Positions 16,955-24,938 of a DNA stretch of 64,000 nucleotides are shown here, piece by piece; the stretch's first letter is position 1; every line of letters starts with the position of its first letter. The translations under genes and the position numbers were made by a program. The DNA is from a virus, in the IMG/VR virus record IMGVR_UViG_3300010430_000007, positions 1 to 64,000 of that record; one strand, given 5' to 3'. Below the pieces are notes generated by a model, which ran no database searches, was not told where the DNA came from, and worked only from the letters and a program-made list of their open reading frames with translations.

Positions 16955-17269
16955 CTACATTCTTGATTTCTTATAATCTTCAATTAATTCATCTTTAGAT
17001 ACATTTAAAACCTCTAAAGCAAAATTGAGCAACTTTTCGTCTTCCACTGATTCTCCTCTACAGAAGACACACGATGACTCTAATTCCCACTTCCCATTTT
17101 TATGCATCGGAATTTCACCTTCATACTCTTCATCGTATCTGATAAACCCATTATCATTTGCACACTCTTGGGAACAATAGTGCTTACCACACTCACACAT
17201 CTCATATCCGTCCCAGTAATCACCGAATGCTTCTCCGCAATGGTCACAGCTATAATAATCTATTCCCAT
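16955..17269 (-). CDS. Zinc-binding hypothetical protein, 104 aa
   Basis: N-terminal cysteine pairs YYSCDHCGEAF, YEMCECGKHYCSQEC (residues about 6-35) resemble a treble-clef or MYND-like zinc fold; a later VFCRG adds another. Function unknown. It starts one base after the stop of the gene upstream. Confidence 0.65.
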   Translation of the reverse strand: MGIDYYSCDHCGEAFGDYWDGYEMCECGKHYCSQECANDNGFIRYDEEYEGEIPMHKNGKWELESSCVFCRGESVEDEKLLNFALEVLNVSKDELIEDYKKSRM

Positions 17270-17270
17270 A

Positions 17271-17630
17271 TTAATTCTCCTTTATGTTTTTAACAGCTTC
17301 TTCAATGGCTTCGGTCAGTCCACACCCACCATTATAGTACATCACATGAAATTCAATTTTACCATCAAATCTTCTGTTTGCTTCGTAAAATTCAAAGTCA
17401 CAATCCATTTCTTCTTTTTCAATTTTATAAAGTTGGTTTTCTATAATAGTGTGGCTGTTCCATAATTCCTCATGAATCATTTCATAGGCATTATCATAAT
17501 CTTTTGGGTCGAATTCGTATGAGTTGTTTCTATTCTCAACACATGTTCTGACACACAACTCATAAAATGATTCTCCTTTCAACCTTGGTACTTTAGAAAG
17601 TACACCTTTATATCTTACTGTTTCGCTCAT
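17271..17630 (-). CDS. Hypothetical protein, 119 aa
   Basis: Soluble acidic protein beginning MSETVRYKGVLSKVPR; predicted mixed alpha/beta, no motif recognised. ATG behind AGGAGG. Confidence 0.6.
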   Translation of the reverse strand: MSETVRYKGVLSKVPRLKGESFYELCVRTCVENRNNSYEFDPKDYDNAYEMIHEELWNSHTIIENQLYKIEKEEMDCDFEFYEANRRFDGKIEFHVMYYNGGCGLTEAIEEAVKNIKEN

Positions 17631-17638
17631 GAAACCTC

Positions 17639-17851
17639 CTATAAATCTTTTGGAGAACTCAATATATCTACTTTCAACTCTCCGTCTTCTTCTGAAATCA
17701 TAACTTCAAATTCAATTTCATATCCTAAATATTTCAATTTATTCGCAGACTCTTCTGAAAATCCTAGCTCTATAGCTTCGTCTACCAATTCATAATTTTC
17801 ATCTTTTTCTCTGTTAAAATAAATTTTCTTTTTAAACATAGGCTTTCCCAT
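17639..17851 (-). CDS. Hypothetical protein, 70 aa
   Basis: Begins MGKPMFKKKIYFNREK. The start at 17851 follows GAGAGGAG; the frame is open 13 codons further but without a site. Unknown function. Confidence 0.6.
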   Translation of the reverse strand: MGKPMFKKKIYFNREKDENYELVDEAIELGFSEESANKLKYLGYEIEFEVMISEEDGELKVDILSSPKDL

Positions 17852-17896
17852 AATTACTCCTCTCAAAACTCTATATAAAAGATTCATCACATATAT

Positions 17897-18094
17897 TTAA
17901 AGAGCTCTTGTGACTTCTCTTTGTGTCATCTGTAACATATACGATAACTCCATGTCATCATCTGCATCCCATTCAATTTGAACTTCTACAGAACCATCTT
18001 TATAGTTTAATCCTCCAAGTAAAAATGCATCTGTATCAATCGTTTCCGTCTTATTCTCTTCTAAATTTTCAATTGTAATTTTAAATCTCTTCAT
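17897..18094 (-). CDS. Hypothetical protein, 65 aa
   Basis: Begins MKRFKITIENLEENKT and looks like a small beta-sheet domain, acidic at the C-terminus. ATG behind GAGGAGAA. Unknown function. Confidence 0.6.
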   Translation of the reverse strand: MKRFKITIENLEENKTETIDTDAFLLGGLNYKDGSVEVQIEWDADDDMELSYMLQMTQREVTRAL

Positions 18095-18112
18095 AATTAT
18101 TCTCCTCTACCA

Positions 18113-18130
18113 ATGAAATCAAAGTTTTAT
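18113..18130 (-). repeat. 18-bp junction dyad, copy 3
   Basis: ATAAAA-CTTTGA-TTTCAT, immediately after the stop of the 93-aa gene. Confidence 0.7.
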
Positions 18131-18412
18131 CTACTTTTTAATCTTTCCTCTACTAGTTGAGCCTTTTGCTATGTCAACTCCAACAATAGCCGAACCATTT
18201 GTAAATTTAAGTTCATTTTTAGTTGCCATTCCATTAAACTCATCCATACACTCATCGCTACAGATTCTAGCATGTGAGAAATCAACTATATCAGTCATTT
18301 TACCACAAATTAGACAAGGCTTTTCATCTTCGGCTATCAATAAGTACTTTTTCTGTTCTTCTGGAATTGCATCTTCAATAATTCCATTATTTCTTCTCAA
18401 TCCTCTTTTCAT
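18131..18412 (-). CDS. Zinc-finger hypothetical protein, 93 aa
   Basis: A central KPCLICGKMTDIVDF ... RICSDECMDEF block (residues about 32-60) is a four-cysteine zinc site like those of MYM/FLZ-type fingers. Function unknown. Confidence 0.65.
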   Translation of the reverse strand: MKRGLRRNNGIIEDAIPEEQKKYLLIAEDEKPCLICGKMTDIVDFSHARICSDECMDEFNGMATKNELKFTNGSAIVGVDIAKGSTSRGKIKK

Positions 18413-18428
18413 GATTACTCCTTTCTAA

Positions 18429-18446
18429 ATAAAACAATTCTTTCAT
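18429..18446 (-). repeat. 18-bp junction dyad, copy 4
   Basis: ATGAAA-GAATTG-TTTTAT, five bases after the stop of the 87-aa gene (TAA ACCAC dyad). Confidence 0.7.
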
Positions 18447-18451
18447 GTGGT

Positions 18452-18715
18452 TTATTCTTCGGTGTCTTTCAACAATTCTTCCGCATTTTTAACCATGTAT
18501 TTACTCAGTTGATTATATCCATTATTGATTTGCTCTTCACCAAAACCTCTAAATCTAGTTAAGGCTGGTTTAATCTCATCAGTTTCTGGATTCCAAGTTA
18601 ATGCCATACCTAATAAATGCAGTTGCTGATTAACAAAGAACAAAGCTCCAGATTCTCTGAACTCTTTGCCTGTGATTTCTTTTACATATTCGTCTTTTCC
18701 AAATTCTCTATTCAT
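18452..18715 (-). CDS. Hypothetical protein, 87 aa
   Basis: Begins MNREFGKDEYVKEITG; contains ALFFVNQQLHLLGMALTW, which resembles a widespread phage family of unknown role. ATG behind AAAGGAGAG. Confidence 0.6.
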   Translation of the reverse strand: MNREFGKDEYVKEITGKEFRESGALFFVNQQLHLLGMALTWNPETDEIKPALTRFRGFGEEQINNGYNQLSKYMVKNAEELLKDTEE

Positions 18716-18738
18716 AATTACTCTCCTTTTAATTTGTC

Positions 18739-18756
18739 TTGAAATAACTATTTTAT
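18739..18756 (-). repeat. 18-bp junction dyad, copy 5
   Basis: ATAAAA-TAGTTA-TTTCAA. Confidence 0.65.
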
Positions 18757-18762
18757 CGTGTT

Positions 18763-19074
18763 TTATTCTTTAATCTCAAATAAGCTATCATCACGTTTAG
18801 CTTTTGGTTTATCCCACACATGTCTATTTCTTTCGATTCTTTCTTGTGCCTCCTCATGTTCTCTTAACATATGTTCAACTCCATGTTCTTCATAAATAAC
18901 AGCACAATCCTCGCAAACATCTAAATCTTCCCCATCCACTTCAACCGCTTCTCCACATTCGATACACATATATTTAGAACAACCGCACTCTAATTGCTCT
19001 TCATCTTCTAGAAATTCATGTCCGCAACAATTACAATATGTTGGGTCAATTTCAAAATCTAAATTCCAACTCAT
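18763..19074 (-). CDS. Zinc-ribbon protein, 103 aa
   Basis: Two linked zinc ribbons: TYCNCCGHEF ... LECGCSKYMCIECGEAV and LDVCEDCAV. The C-terminal half is helical and charged. ATG at 19074 follows ATAGGAGG; upstream in-frame codons overlap the previous gene and lack a site. Possible adaptor protein; function unknown. Confidence 0.65.
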   Translation of the reverse strand: MSWNLDFEIDPTYCNCCGHEFLEDEEQLECGCSKYMCIECGEAVEVDGEDLDVCEDCAVIYEEHGVEHMLREHEEAQERIERNRHVWDKPKAKRDDSLFEIKE

Positions 19075-19084
19075 ACCAACCCTC

Positions 19085-19306
19085 CTATAGACTATCTCTA
19101 ATCTCTCTAATAAATCCTTCAATCTGACAATATTCACACGGATTGATTTCAATTTCTACATTTACATAGCCTTCACTTCCACAAGCTTCACAGCTTTGCC
19201 AATTGTCGCCATTTAGTTGAAGAGTCCCATTTTGATACTTGCAATCTTTATACGGACATCTCCACTTACAATAATCCTCAAACTCTTTTAATAATTTCTC
19301 TTCCAT
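19085..19306 (-). CDS. Zinc-ribbon protein, 73 aa
   Basis: Cysteine pairs WRCPYKDCKY, SCEACG and NPCEYCQ. Reads as a paralogue-like partner of the following zinc-ribbon gene. ATG behind GAGGTGAT. Confidence 0.6.
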   Translation of the reverse strand: MEEKLLKEFEDYCKWRCPYKDCKYQNGTLQLNGDNWQSCEACGSEGYVNVEIEINPCEYCQIEGFIREIRDSL

Positions 19307-19310
19307 TTTA

Positions 19311-19883
19311 TCACCTCATACATCTAATTGATTCTAAATCTGGTATAAATTCTTTTAAAAATTTATCTAAATCACGCTTAACTGTATAAAACATACTCAC
19401 TTTATCCATGTCTTCATAATCTCCGAAGTTGAAAATTGGAATATTATAATCTTTCGCAATTCTTAATGCTTGAGATGTTCCGCCTTTCATTTTACCATTC
19501 TTTGTATAGCATAAAATAAAATCACATGGAGTCTCTAAGTCTAATCCCAATACTTGATGACTATTTCTTGCTTGCAACTTTCTAGCTCCTTGCTTTAAAT
19601 TATGCCAATACGGATGATACTTTTCTGCAATCTCAAATGCTTTTGGATTAGATACGATTAATTTCGAACCGTTATTCTCAAATCCATACCAAGGCAAGTA
19701 TATTTCTTTGTCTCCACAATGTGTGTCACATCCTTTTTCAAATAATGAATCACTACCTTTTGCACCACCACTTCTTAGCACTGAATTGCATCTTGATAGT
19801 AATTTCGCATATGATGCCATCAATACTCCAACATATTCTGGAACCTCTCTACTTCCAATTCCTGCATAATAAATTTTATTCAA
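19311..19883 (-). CDS. SLOG-domain (DprA-like Rossmann) protein, 190 aa
   Basis: The nucleotide-binding SLOG fold is recognisable from IYYAGIGSREVPEYV (residues 4-18) and LRSGGAKGSDSLFEKG (about 36-51), with a later DFILCYTKNGKMKGGTSQALR that closes the pocket. Related phage proteins are thought to bind nucleotides or signalling nucleotides; the exact ligand is unknown. The start is TTG, five bases after GGAGG. A dyad copy lies just upstream. Confidence 0.75.
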   Translation of the reverse strand: MNKIYYAGIGSREVPEYVGVLMASYAKLLSRCNSVLRSGGAKGSDSLFEKGCDTHCGDKEIYLPWYGFENNGSKLIVSNPKAFEIAEKYHPYWHNLKQGARKLQARNSHQVLGLDLETPCDFILCYTKNGKMKGGTSQALRIAKDYNIPIFNFGDYEDMDKVSMFYTVKRDLDKFLKEFIPDLESIRCMR

Positions 19884-19897
19884 TCTTGCCTCCTAAC

Positions 19898-19975
19898 TCA
19901 CCATGAAATACACGTTTCATCACAATTTTCGTCCTCTACAAGTATTGCAAATGCTACATTCTTATTTTTCGACAT
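19898..19975 (-). CDS. Possible 25-codon ORF spanning a dyad
   Basis: ATG inside the end of the upstream gene, reading KNKNVAFAILVEDE and ending across the dyad. The ribosome site (AAAGAGAAG) is weak. The same sequence block recurs at 24906-24935 without a start, so this may be a repeat rather than a gene. Confidence 0.25.
   Translation of the reverse strand: MSKNKNVAFAILVEDENCDETCISW
19903..19920 (-). repeat. 18-bp junction dyad, copy 6
   Basis: ATGAAA-CGTGTA-TTTCAT; part of a longer element shared with copy 9. Confidence 0.75.
19934..19963 (-). repeat. 30-bp repeat, copy A
   Basis: Matches 24906-24935 at 28 of 30 positions and lies at the same 13-bp distance from a dyad. Confidence 0.75.
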
Positions 19976-20582
19976 CTTCTCTTTTGTATCCCAATAACGA
20001 AAGCATATCAATACCAAACTCACTGTCAATTTTATCAATCCATTCTAGAGTCAATTCGTCACTATATCTTTGAGGTCTATTCTTTTTAATCTTGATTGCG
20101 TCTTCAATAATTTCTCTGCATGTCATCCAATACACTTGGTCGCATTCACAACAATGAAAGAACTGTAGTCCGAGCTTAGTTTCAATAGATAATCTAACTC
20201 CATGTGCTAATTCCATCTTGTCATAGTTTTTTAGATAAAATTCTTGGACAGTGTTTCCAAATTTTCTACCCATCGCTTTCCAATCACAAATCATTTGATT
20301 TACATATTTATTGGGCATTTCTAGATTCCTCTCACTCCAATAATCCCAGTGATGTTTATTTCTATCTTTGTGGTGTTGCCAAGCCTTATTGAATCTCTGA
20401 GTATCGACCTTTGAATTTTCTCCATTAAAATCATAATTTGCAAATCCTATAAATTCCGTCAAACAAAATTTACTTAAGTCATGAGTGAATGCATGGACAA
20501 GTAGTCCTGCTTTGCAACATTCAATAAATACATTTTTCTTGTGCTCTAATACGTATTTTAAATAAACCCAATATTTTTTCAT
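19962..20582 (-). CDS. DUF5662-like metal-site protein, 206 aa
   Basis: Pattern of the phage/bacterial DUF5662 family: FTHDLSKFCLTEFIGFANYDF (residues about 33-53), then AWQHHKDRNKHHWDYW (about 67-82), a His/Asp-rich surface that suggests an HD-like metal site. The biochemical role is unknown. ATG preferred over GTG two codons upstream; GGAGGAG overlaps the stop of the preceding gene. Confidence 0.7.
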   Translation of the reverse strand: MKKYWVYLKYVLEHKKNVFIECCKAGLLVHAFTHDLSKFCLTEFIGFANYDFNGENSKVDTQRFNKAWQHHKDRNKHHWDYWSERNLEMPNKYVNQMICDWKAMGRKFGNTVQEFYLKNYDKMELAHGVRLSIETKLGLQFFHCCECDQVYWMTCREIIEDAIKIKKNRPQRYSDELTLEWIDKIDSEFGIDMLSLLGYKREDVEK

Positions 20583-20587
20583 GACCA

Positions 20588-20863
20588 CTACTCCTCCTCA
20601 ACTTTCATTCCGCCATTTACCAACAACTCTAGTTTACCATAGCATTCTTCATTTGTCAACCCTTTATAATTATTTTTGCCTAAATAAAATCCACCCTCAT
20701 AAAAATATATTTGTAGATTATATGAAACCAAATCCGTTGCGATTGATACATACCTAGTAACTCTATCTTCATCATCGTTTAATTGATAATCTAGCTTATA
20801 AGTTCCTTGATACTTATGTCTGTATCCGAAATTCTTAAGTAGATTAATCATATCTTTCCACAT
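20588..20863 (-). CDS. Hypothetical protein, 91 aa
   Basis: Begins MWKDMINLLKNFGYRH. Although the frame is open from an ATG at 20899, that codon is the left arm of dyad copy 7; AAAGGAGG lies ahead of the ATG at 20863. Unknown function. Confidence 0.6.
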   Translation of the reverse strand: MWKDMINLLKNFGYRHKYQGTYKLDYQLNDDEDRVTRYVSIATDLVSYNLQIYFYEGGFYLGKNNYKGLTNEECYGKLELLVNGGMKVEEE

Positions 20864-20881
20864 TTTTATCCTCCTTTCACC

Positions 20882-20899
20882 ACGAAACTTGCGCTTCAT
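20882..20899 (-). repeat. 18-bp junction dyad, copy 7
   Basis: ATGAAG-CGCAAG-TTTCGT, a diverged copy. Confidence 0.55.
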
Positions 20900-20910
20900 T
20901 TAGTCTCACT

Positions 20911-21168
20911 CTACACTTCGTAGTCATTACCAAAGTCTGACTTATCATCTCCAAACAACAACCAATTCGCTAATTCACATAAAATGTCGTCAAATTCAGC
21001 ATCATCAAAGTTCCATGCAATGTCGTTGATTTCATCCTGTGCTAATTGTATTTGATTATCTAGTACTTCCCAGTTGTTGTCACCAAACGCACTGTACTCT
21101 GGCAATCTATCTCTTTCCTGCTGTAGTGCTTTCACTAACTTTTCAATTCTTTCTTTTGTTGGTTTCAT
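20911..21168 (-). CDS. Hypothetical protein, 85 aa
   Basis: Begins MKPTKERIEKLVKALQ; helical, acidic C-terminus (DDILCELANWLLFGDDKSDF). ATG behind ATAGGAGG. Unknown function. Confidence 0.6.
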   Translation of the reverse strand: MKPTKERIEKLVKALQQERDRLPEYSAFGDNNWEVLDNQIQLAQDEINDIAWNFDDAEFDDILCELANWLLFGDDKSDFGNDYEV

Positions 21169-21188
21169 ATTGACCTCCTATCATTCAC

Positions 21189-21206
21189 TTGAAATATCGA
21201 TTTCAT
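21189..21206 (-). repeat. 18-bp junction dyad, copy 8
   Basis: ATGAAA-TCGATA-TTTCAA, between the MazG-like gene and the 85-aa gene. Confidence 0.7.
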
Positions 21207-21213
21207 TGTGTTA

Positions 21214-21534
21214 TTATTCTCTATTTTTACTTCTTTCACTTGAAAACCCATCTGGATATCTAAGCTTTAATTTTTCAATATTTTCTTCAGTTATCTCATC
21301 CATGGAAAGACTTAGTGCATCGCACAATAAAGCAATATACCACATCACATCTCCAAGCTCTTTCTTGATTTTATCTACTTCTAAATCGTGGTCGTGAAAT
21401 GCTACTTTCTTGATTAAATCTGCAACTTCTCCAGCTTCACCAGCAATTCCCAGTCCTCCACAGATAATTTGTTCTGCATCAGATAGACCACCTTTAGTTC
21501 TCATTGCCAAGACTTGATATTCTTTTAATTCCAT
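21214..21534 (-). CDS. MazG-like nucleotide pyrophosphohydrolase
   Basis: All-alpha NTP pyrophosphohydrolase that would convert (d)NTPs to (d)NMPs, or possibly act on ppGpp. The metal-binding helices are seen in GLGIAGEAGEVADLIKK (residues about 28-44) and IKKELGDVMWYIALLCDAL (about 56-74), the EExxE...ExxD type pattern. Its 106 residues are typical for single-domain phage MazG. Neighbouring HAD nucleotidase and kinase-like genes point to a nucleotide-metabolism cluster. Confidence 0.88.
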   Translation of the reverse strand: MELKEYQVLAMRTKGGLSDAEQIICGGLGIAGEAGEVADLIKKVAFHDHDLEVDKIKKELGDVMWYIALLCDALSLSMDEITEENIEKLKLRYPDGFSSERSKNRE

Positions 21535-21543
21535 ATACCCTCC

Positions 21544-22161
21544 CTAACTATACACTAGTTCATAAAACGTTTGAATTTCTCTTATGATATCTTCAGTACT
21601 CGTGCACTCAACATATTTAAAACTATCGTCGCACTCATTCCATTCTTTACCAGACCCTCTATCTGCATAGCATAACTTCAACAATGCATTAGACATCTTG
21701 AGATTCTTTACACAATCGTCAATGAAACAATCTCCATGCATATTAACATGTTTTTTAGCATCAGATAAGAATTTGACCTCTCCATCTTTCTTTGGAAACG
21801 TTGGGTTTAAATACATATCAAAATAAGGCAAGTTATCTTCTATGAATTTTTCTTTATTTCTCATATTTCTTCTACTACCATTAGACACCATAATTAAATT
21901 AAACCTATCATCTTTAGATAGCTTCTCTAACATTTCTTCAAAACCATCGTTTACGAGTGTATAGTCCCAAAAATCTAAACTAGAAAATGCTTTTTCTACA
22001 TCATTCGCCGTCCACTCAGTGAACACGTCCTGAAAATCCCATCGTGTTACTGTATTCGGGTCTACATATATACCTGTATCTAATTCATATAGAGTACATA
22101 TGGTTTGAATCGAGTCAACCAAAACACTGTCACAATCAAAGTAAACGTTAACCTTATCCAT
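21544..22161 (-). CDS. HAD-family 5'(3')-deoxyribonucleotidase-like protein
   Basis: The HAD catalytic loop VYFDCDSVLVDS (residues about 5-16) supplies the nucleophile and acid aspartates. Motif II is LIMVSNGS and motif IV is DCFIDDCVKN. Length (205) and motif spacing fit nucleotidases that dephosphorylate dNMPs. The ATG at 22161 has better spacing from GGAGG than the one just before it. It overlaps the kinase-like gene upstream. Confidence 0.8.
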   Translation of the reverse strand: MDKVNVYFDCDSVLVDSIQTICTLYELDTGIYVDPNTVTRWDFQDVFTEWTANDVEKAFSSLDFWDYTLVNDGFEEMLEKLSKDDRFNLIMVSNGSRRNMRNKEKFIEDNLPYFDMYLNPTFPKKDGEVKFLSDAKKHVNMHGDCFIDDCVKNLKMSNALLKLCYADRGSGKEWNECDDSFKYVECTSTEDIIREIQTFYELVYS

Positions 22162-22729
22162 CATATTCCTCCAATTCTAATAATCTAAGTAAATCAATTG
22201 TTTTATTTTTCAGAGAATCAAGAGTAGAATCGTTACCGATTATATAATCAAATCTGAAATTATCTAAATCAGTTTCTGAAACATGTTGCAATCTCTCTTT
22301 GTTTTTCAAATCTGTGAAATCGGGTCTAACTACTCTGATTGTAATTAATTCATCAATATTCCCATTGCCAAGCAACTCTTTATAATAGTCATAATTTTGC
22401 TTCTCTCTTAAACTCTCAACTACCACTAAGTTGTCTTTTGAATTGTCAATGAATGGTAAATTATCTCTTTCCCAAACTCTTCTGCTCATATGATATGGAT
22501 ATAATTTAGTTCCTAATCTATAAACTTCTCCAGCAAACTCTCTAAATTCATCGGTATCGTTACCGTCCCAGAAGAAATCATCTTTTGCAATTTGCCTAAT
22601 GTATGTTGATAGACTACTTTGAATCTTGTTTAAATTTTGATTTGAATGCTCAATGATGAAGTCGGCAACTGCGCCTTTCCCATTATGACTTTTGCCACCA
22701 ATCATTATAACTATTCTTTTTCCTCTCAT
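22154..22729 (-). CDS. P-loop nucleotide kinase-like protein, 191 aa
   Basis: An N-terminal P-loop IGGKSHNGKGAVADF (residues about 10-24) resembles the GKxxxGK loop of deoxynucleoside monophosphate kinases but has Gly where Ser/Thr normally follows Lys. Later charged segments (HMSRRVWERDNLPF, VVVESLREKQNYDY, VRPDF) fit a lid and NMP-binding region. Role probably dNMP phosphorylation; identity moderately certain. ATG behind GAGGTGATG. Confidence 0.7.
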   Translation of the reverse strand: MRGKRIVIMIGGKSHNGKGAVADFIIEHSNQNLNKIQSSLSTYIRQIAKDDFFWDGNDTDEFREFAGEVYRLGTKLYPYHMSRRVWERDNLPFIDNSKDNLVVVESLREKQNYDYYKELLGNGNIDELITIRVVRPDFTDLKNKERLQHVSETDLDNFRFDYIIGNDSTLDSLKNKTIDLLRLLELEEYDG

Positions 22730-22747
22730 TCACATCACCTCAATAAT

Positions 22748-22776
22748 ATATTATCATACTTTCTTTTATTTGTCAA
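22748..22776 (-). promoter_or_regulatory. Sigma-A-like promoter
   Basis: TTGACA, 17 nt, TAATAT; heads the nucleotide-metabolism operon. Its -35 overlaps the end of the transglycosylase gene. Confidence 0.8.
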
Positions 22777-23416
22777 TACCAATTCTTAAATTATTTAGTT
22801 CATTATAATATTTTGTAACTTTTTTAGTATGAGCACTAGTTAAGTTGCCTTTTGGGCTACCTACATTATAAACGTAAATTGCATTAATATCAGTTAATTT
22901 ATACCTGTTTTCAATCCACCTTAATTGAGCCAAACTCATAGAAACATTGTCTTCAATGTCCATAATATTGTATGAGTCTAGACCTGCTAATTTTGCTTGC
23001 CAATCATGGTATCGTTCATTTAATTGAGCAACCCCATAATCTCTAGTTCCATTGTTGTTCATTGCTCCAACGATATTTTTGTAGTTTGACTCCTGTCTAA
23101 GCATAGCTAGATACCATTGAAAATCGAATCCAAATTCACTGCATTTGTTTTGAATCATGATTTGCTCATGAACTGTCAAAGGAACATCATACAACACATA
23201 TTTTGACATGTTTTTATATTCATTTAATTCTTCTAAAACTTTGTTTAGCTCATCTTCTAACTCAATCAATTCTGTCTCTTGAATAACCAATTTTCTTTTC
23301 AATTCTTGGTTCTGCTCGACTATCTTATCATTCTGCCTAGTCTCACTCGCTCCTGCTACAACTGTAAACAAGAGCACAACTACTAATACATAATTTAAAA
23401 TTTTACTTCTATTCAT
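22766..23416 (-). CDS. Membrane-anchored lytic transglycosylase, 216 aa
   Basis: An N-terminal membrane anchor (YVLVVVLLFTVVAGA, residues about 9-23) is followed by a coiled coil (about 30-70) and an SLT-type lysozyme domain: catalytic Glu in LRQESNYKNIVGAMNNNGTRDYGVAQLN (about 106-133) and NAIYVYNVGSPKG. It would cleave peptidoglycan from the outer face of the membrane, for lysis or local wall opening. It is next to a recombinase rather than to structural genes. Confidence 0.85.
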   Translation of the reverse strand: MNRSKILNYVLVVVLLFTVVAGASETRQNDKIVEQNQELKRKLVIQETELIELEDELNKVLEELNEYKNMSKYVLYDVPLTVHEQIMIQNKCSEFGFDFQWYLAMLRQESNYKNIVGAMNNNGTRDYGVAQLNERYHDWQAKLAGLDSYNIMDIEDNVSMSLAQLRWIENRYKLTDINAIYVYNVGSPKGNLTSAHTKKVTKYYNELNNLRIGIDK

Positions 23417-23426
23417 TGTAATCCTC

Positions 23427-24254
23427 CTATCTACCTAATTTTCCAATCGCATTATTTCTACTCTTTCTACTTGAATGAGCATAGTTCTCCATTACTGTAG
23501 AAACCTTATCTCCCAATAAATCTGCTACAACTTTTGGATTTTCTCCATTATCCAACAATTCAGTAGCAAATGAATGTCTTAGACTATGATACACATGTCC
23601 CGTTTCTTGATTCCAAACAAGACCAACTTTCTCATATCTTTTCTTTAGGTAGTCTCTTACACCATTTTCTTTCATACTAAATAATTTACCTTCAGTAATA
23701 TTTTCCTCTTCAATATACTGCTTCAAACATGATTCAAGTCTTTCTGTCATTGGAACAACTCTAGTTTTGTCTCTCTTACTTTTACGAACTGTGAATTCAT
23801 GAGTATAGAAATTAATATCTGATAATTCTAGTGCTAATGGCTCTGAAATTCTTAAGCCCGAATCGCACCCGAATAGTACAATTGCTTTATATTTGGTGTT
23901 GCACAATTCAATAATCTCATCAATCTGCTCAATTGGAATTGTCTCATAATGCTTTTCTTCCTTCTTTGGTCTAGGAAGTTCTTTTGAAATATTTTTACAG
24001 ATTTCCTTTTTCTCTAACCAAGTAAACAAAGTTTGAATAGCACTAATTTTTCTATTTACCGTAGATGCTTTTCTTCCCAATTCATTCATACTTTCAATCC
24101 ACTTCTCTAGGTCGTCCCTGACCACTGAAATGACATCCTTATCTGTAAATTGAAGTAGCTGTCTAATATCAGTCATATATCCCTTAACTGTAGTGTCTGG
24201 ATTCTTAACTTGCTTTCTCATATATTGTTCAAATTCATTTAAATACATTGTCAT
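23427..24254 (-). CDS. Tyrosine recombinase (XerC/D-type integrase)
   Basis: Site-specific recombinase. The core-binding domain (residues 1-95) precedes the catalytic domain with Arg in DSGLRISEPLALE, HxxR in YHSLRHSFATELL, and the nucleophile Tyr in VMENYAH. The usual LGH is LGD here. Length 275. The start at 24254 follows AAAGGAG; the frame is open 12 codons earlier. It could integrate the phage, resolve dimers or move a cassette; no att site was identified. Confidence 0.9.
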   Translation of the reverse strand: MTMYLNEFEQYMRKQVKNPDTTVKGYMTDIRQLLQFTDKDVISVVRDDLEKWIESMNELGRKASTVNRKISAIQTLFTWLEKKEICKNISKELPRPKKEEKHYETIPIEQIDEIIELCNTKYKAIVLFGCDSGLRISEPLALELSDINFYTHEFTVRKSKRDKTRVVPMTERLESCLKQYIEEENITEGKLFSMKENGVRDYLKKRYEKVGLVWNQETGHVYHSLRHSFATELLDNGENPKVVADLLGDKVSTVMENYAHSSRKSRNNAIGKLGR

Positions 24255-24280
24255 TTGTCTCACTCCTTTATCTTGATTTA

Positions 24281-24309
24281 AGTATAGCATGTGAAGTGAG
24301 ACCTGTCAA
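24281..24309 (-). promoter_or_regulatory. Promoter of the recombinase with flanking inverted repeat
   Basis: TTGACA, 17 nt, TATACT. GTCTCACT in the spacer is mirrored by AGTGAGAC in the leader (24257-24264), a possible operator pair. Confidence 0.75.
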
Positions 24310-24323
24310 CAATTATTTTGAAA

Positions 24324-24650
24324 TTATCCAATGATATCATAAGTTTTTATAAACTTGTCAATCTTGCAAGGATACAATTCTCCATCTACTCCTTTTATTA
24401 ATACGTCTGCAAATGTCATTTTATGAAATCCTTCTAGCGTGATGATGTAAAACATATTCTTTCTGTAGTTCAATCTAACATCACAATTCTCATTATATAA
24501 TCCAATCACATCTTGTAAATTAGTGCACCCAAACGACTTTTGTGGTAAATCTCCAACCCATGACTCAATCTGATTGAACTTTAAACTTTTCATTAAGTCG
24601 GTGTATTCAAAATAATCTCTTTCGACTGGCTTGTTTTTACATTTCCCCAT
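24324..24650 (-). CDS. Hypothetical protein, 108 aa
   Basis: Begins MGKCKNKPVERDYFEY; ATG at 24650 behind CAAGGAG. Single globular domain with no recognised motif. Confidence 0.6.
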   Translation of the reverse strand: MGKCKNKPVERDYFEYTDLMKSLKFNQIESWVGDLPQKSFGCTNLQDVIGLYNENCDVRLNYRKNMFYIITLEGFHKMTFADVLIKGVDGELYPCKIDKFIKTYDIIG

Positions 24651-24654
24651 AATT

Positions 24655-24855
24655 TCACTCCTTGAATTCAACATCATTTAATATTGAGATACTTTTATTG
24701 TTTTCATCTACATACTTTTCAAATCCACATTTACAATTTATGTGTATAATTTCATGAAGAAGATTTACTTTCAATTTTGTATCTTTCCAACTAGAGCCAC
24801 AATCGGGACACTTTTTATATTTTCTCACTACTTGATTAAATTTTCTATAATCCAT
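24655..24855 (-). CDS. Zinc-ribbon protein, 66 aa
   Basis: CPDCGSSW (residues 17-24) and INCKCGFEK (about 40-48) form a four-cysteine ribbon. ATG behind TTAGGAGG, which is the continuation of dyad copy 9. Unknown function. Confidence 0.65.
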   Translation of the reverse strand: MDYRKFNQVVRKYKKCPDCGSSWKDTKLKVNLLHEIIHINCKCGFEKYVDENNKSISILNDVEFKE

Positions 24856-24874
24856 AATTACCTCCTAACTCCTG

Positions 24875-24892
24875 ATGAAATATGTCTTTCAT
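24875..24892 (-). repeat. 18-bp junction dyad, copy 9
   Basis: ATGAAA-GACATA-TTTCAT. Confidence 0.75.
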
Positions 24893-24905
24893 CCACTTTT
24901 TCAAA

Positions 24906-24935
24906 CTCTACAAGTGTTGCAAATGCTATATTCTT
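24906..24935 (-). repeat. 30-bp repeat, copy B
   Basis: Second copy of the 19934-19963 block, 28 of 30 identical, just past the stop of the 112-aa gene. Confidence 0.75.
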
Positions 24936-24938
24936 GAT

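Noticed and set aside
23427-24254. Claiming lysogeny from the tyrosine recombinase
   Set aside because: No att-like repeat or repressor cassette is seen beside it, and such recombinases also serve dimer resolution or cassette movement.
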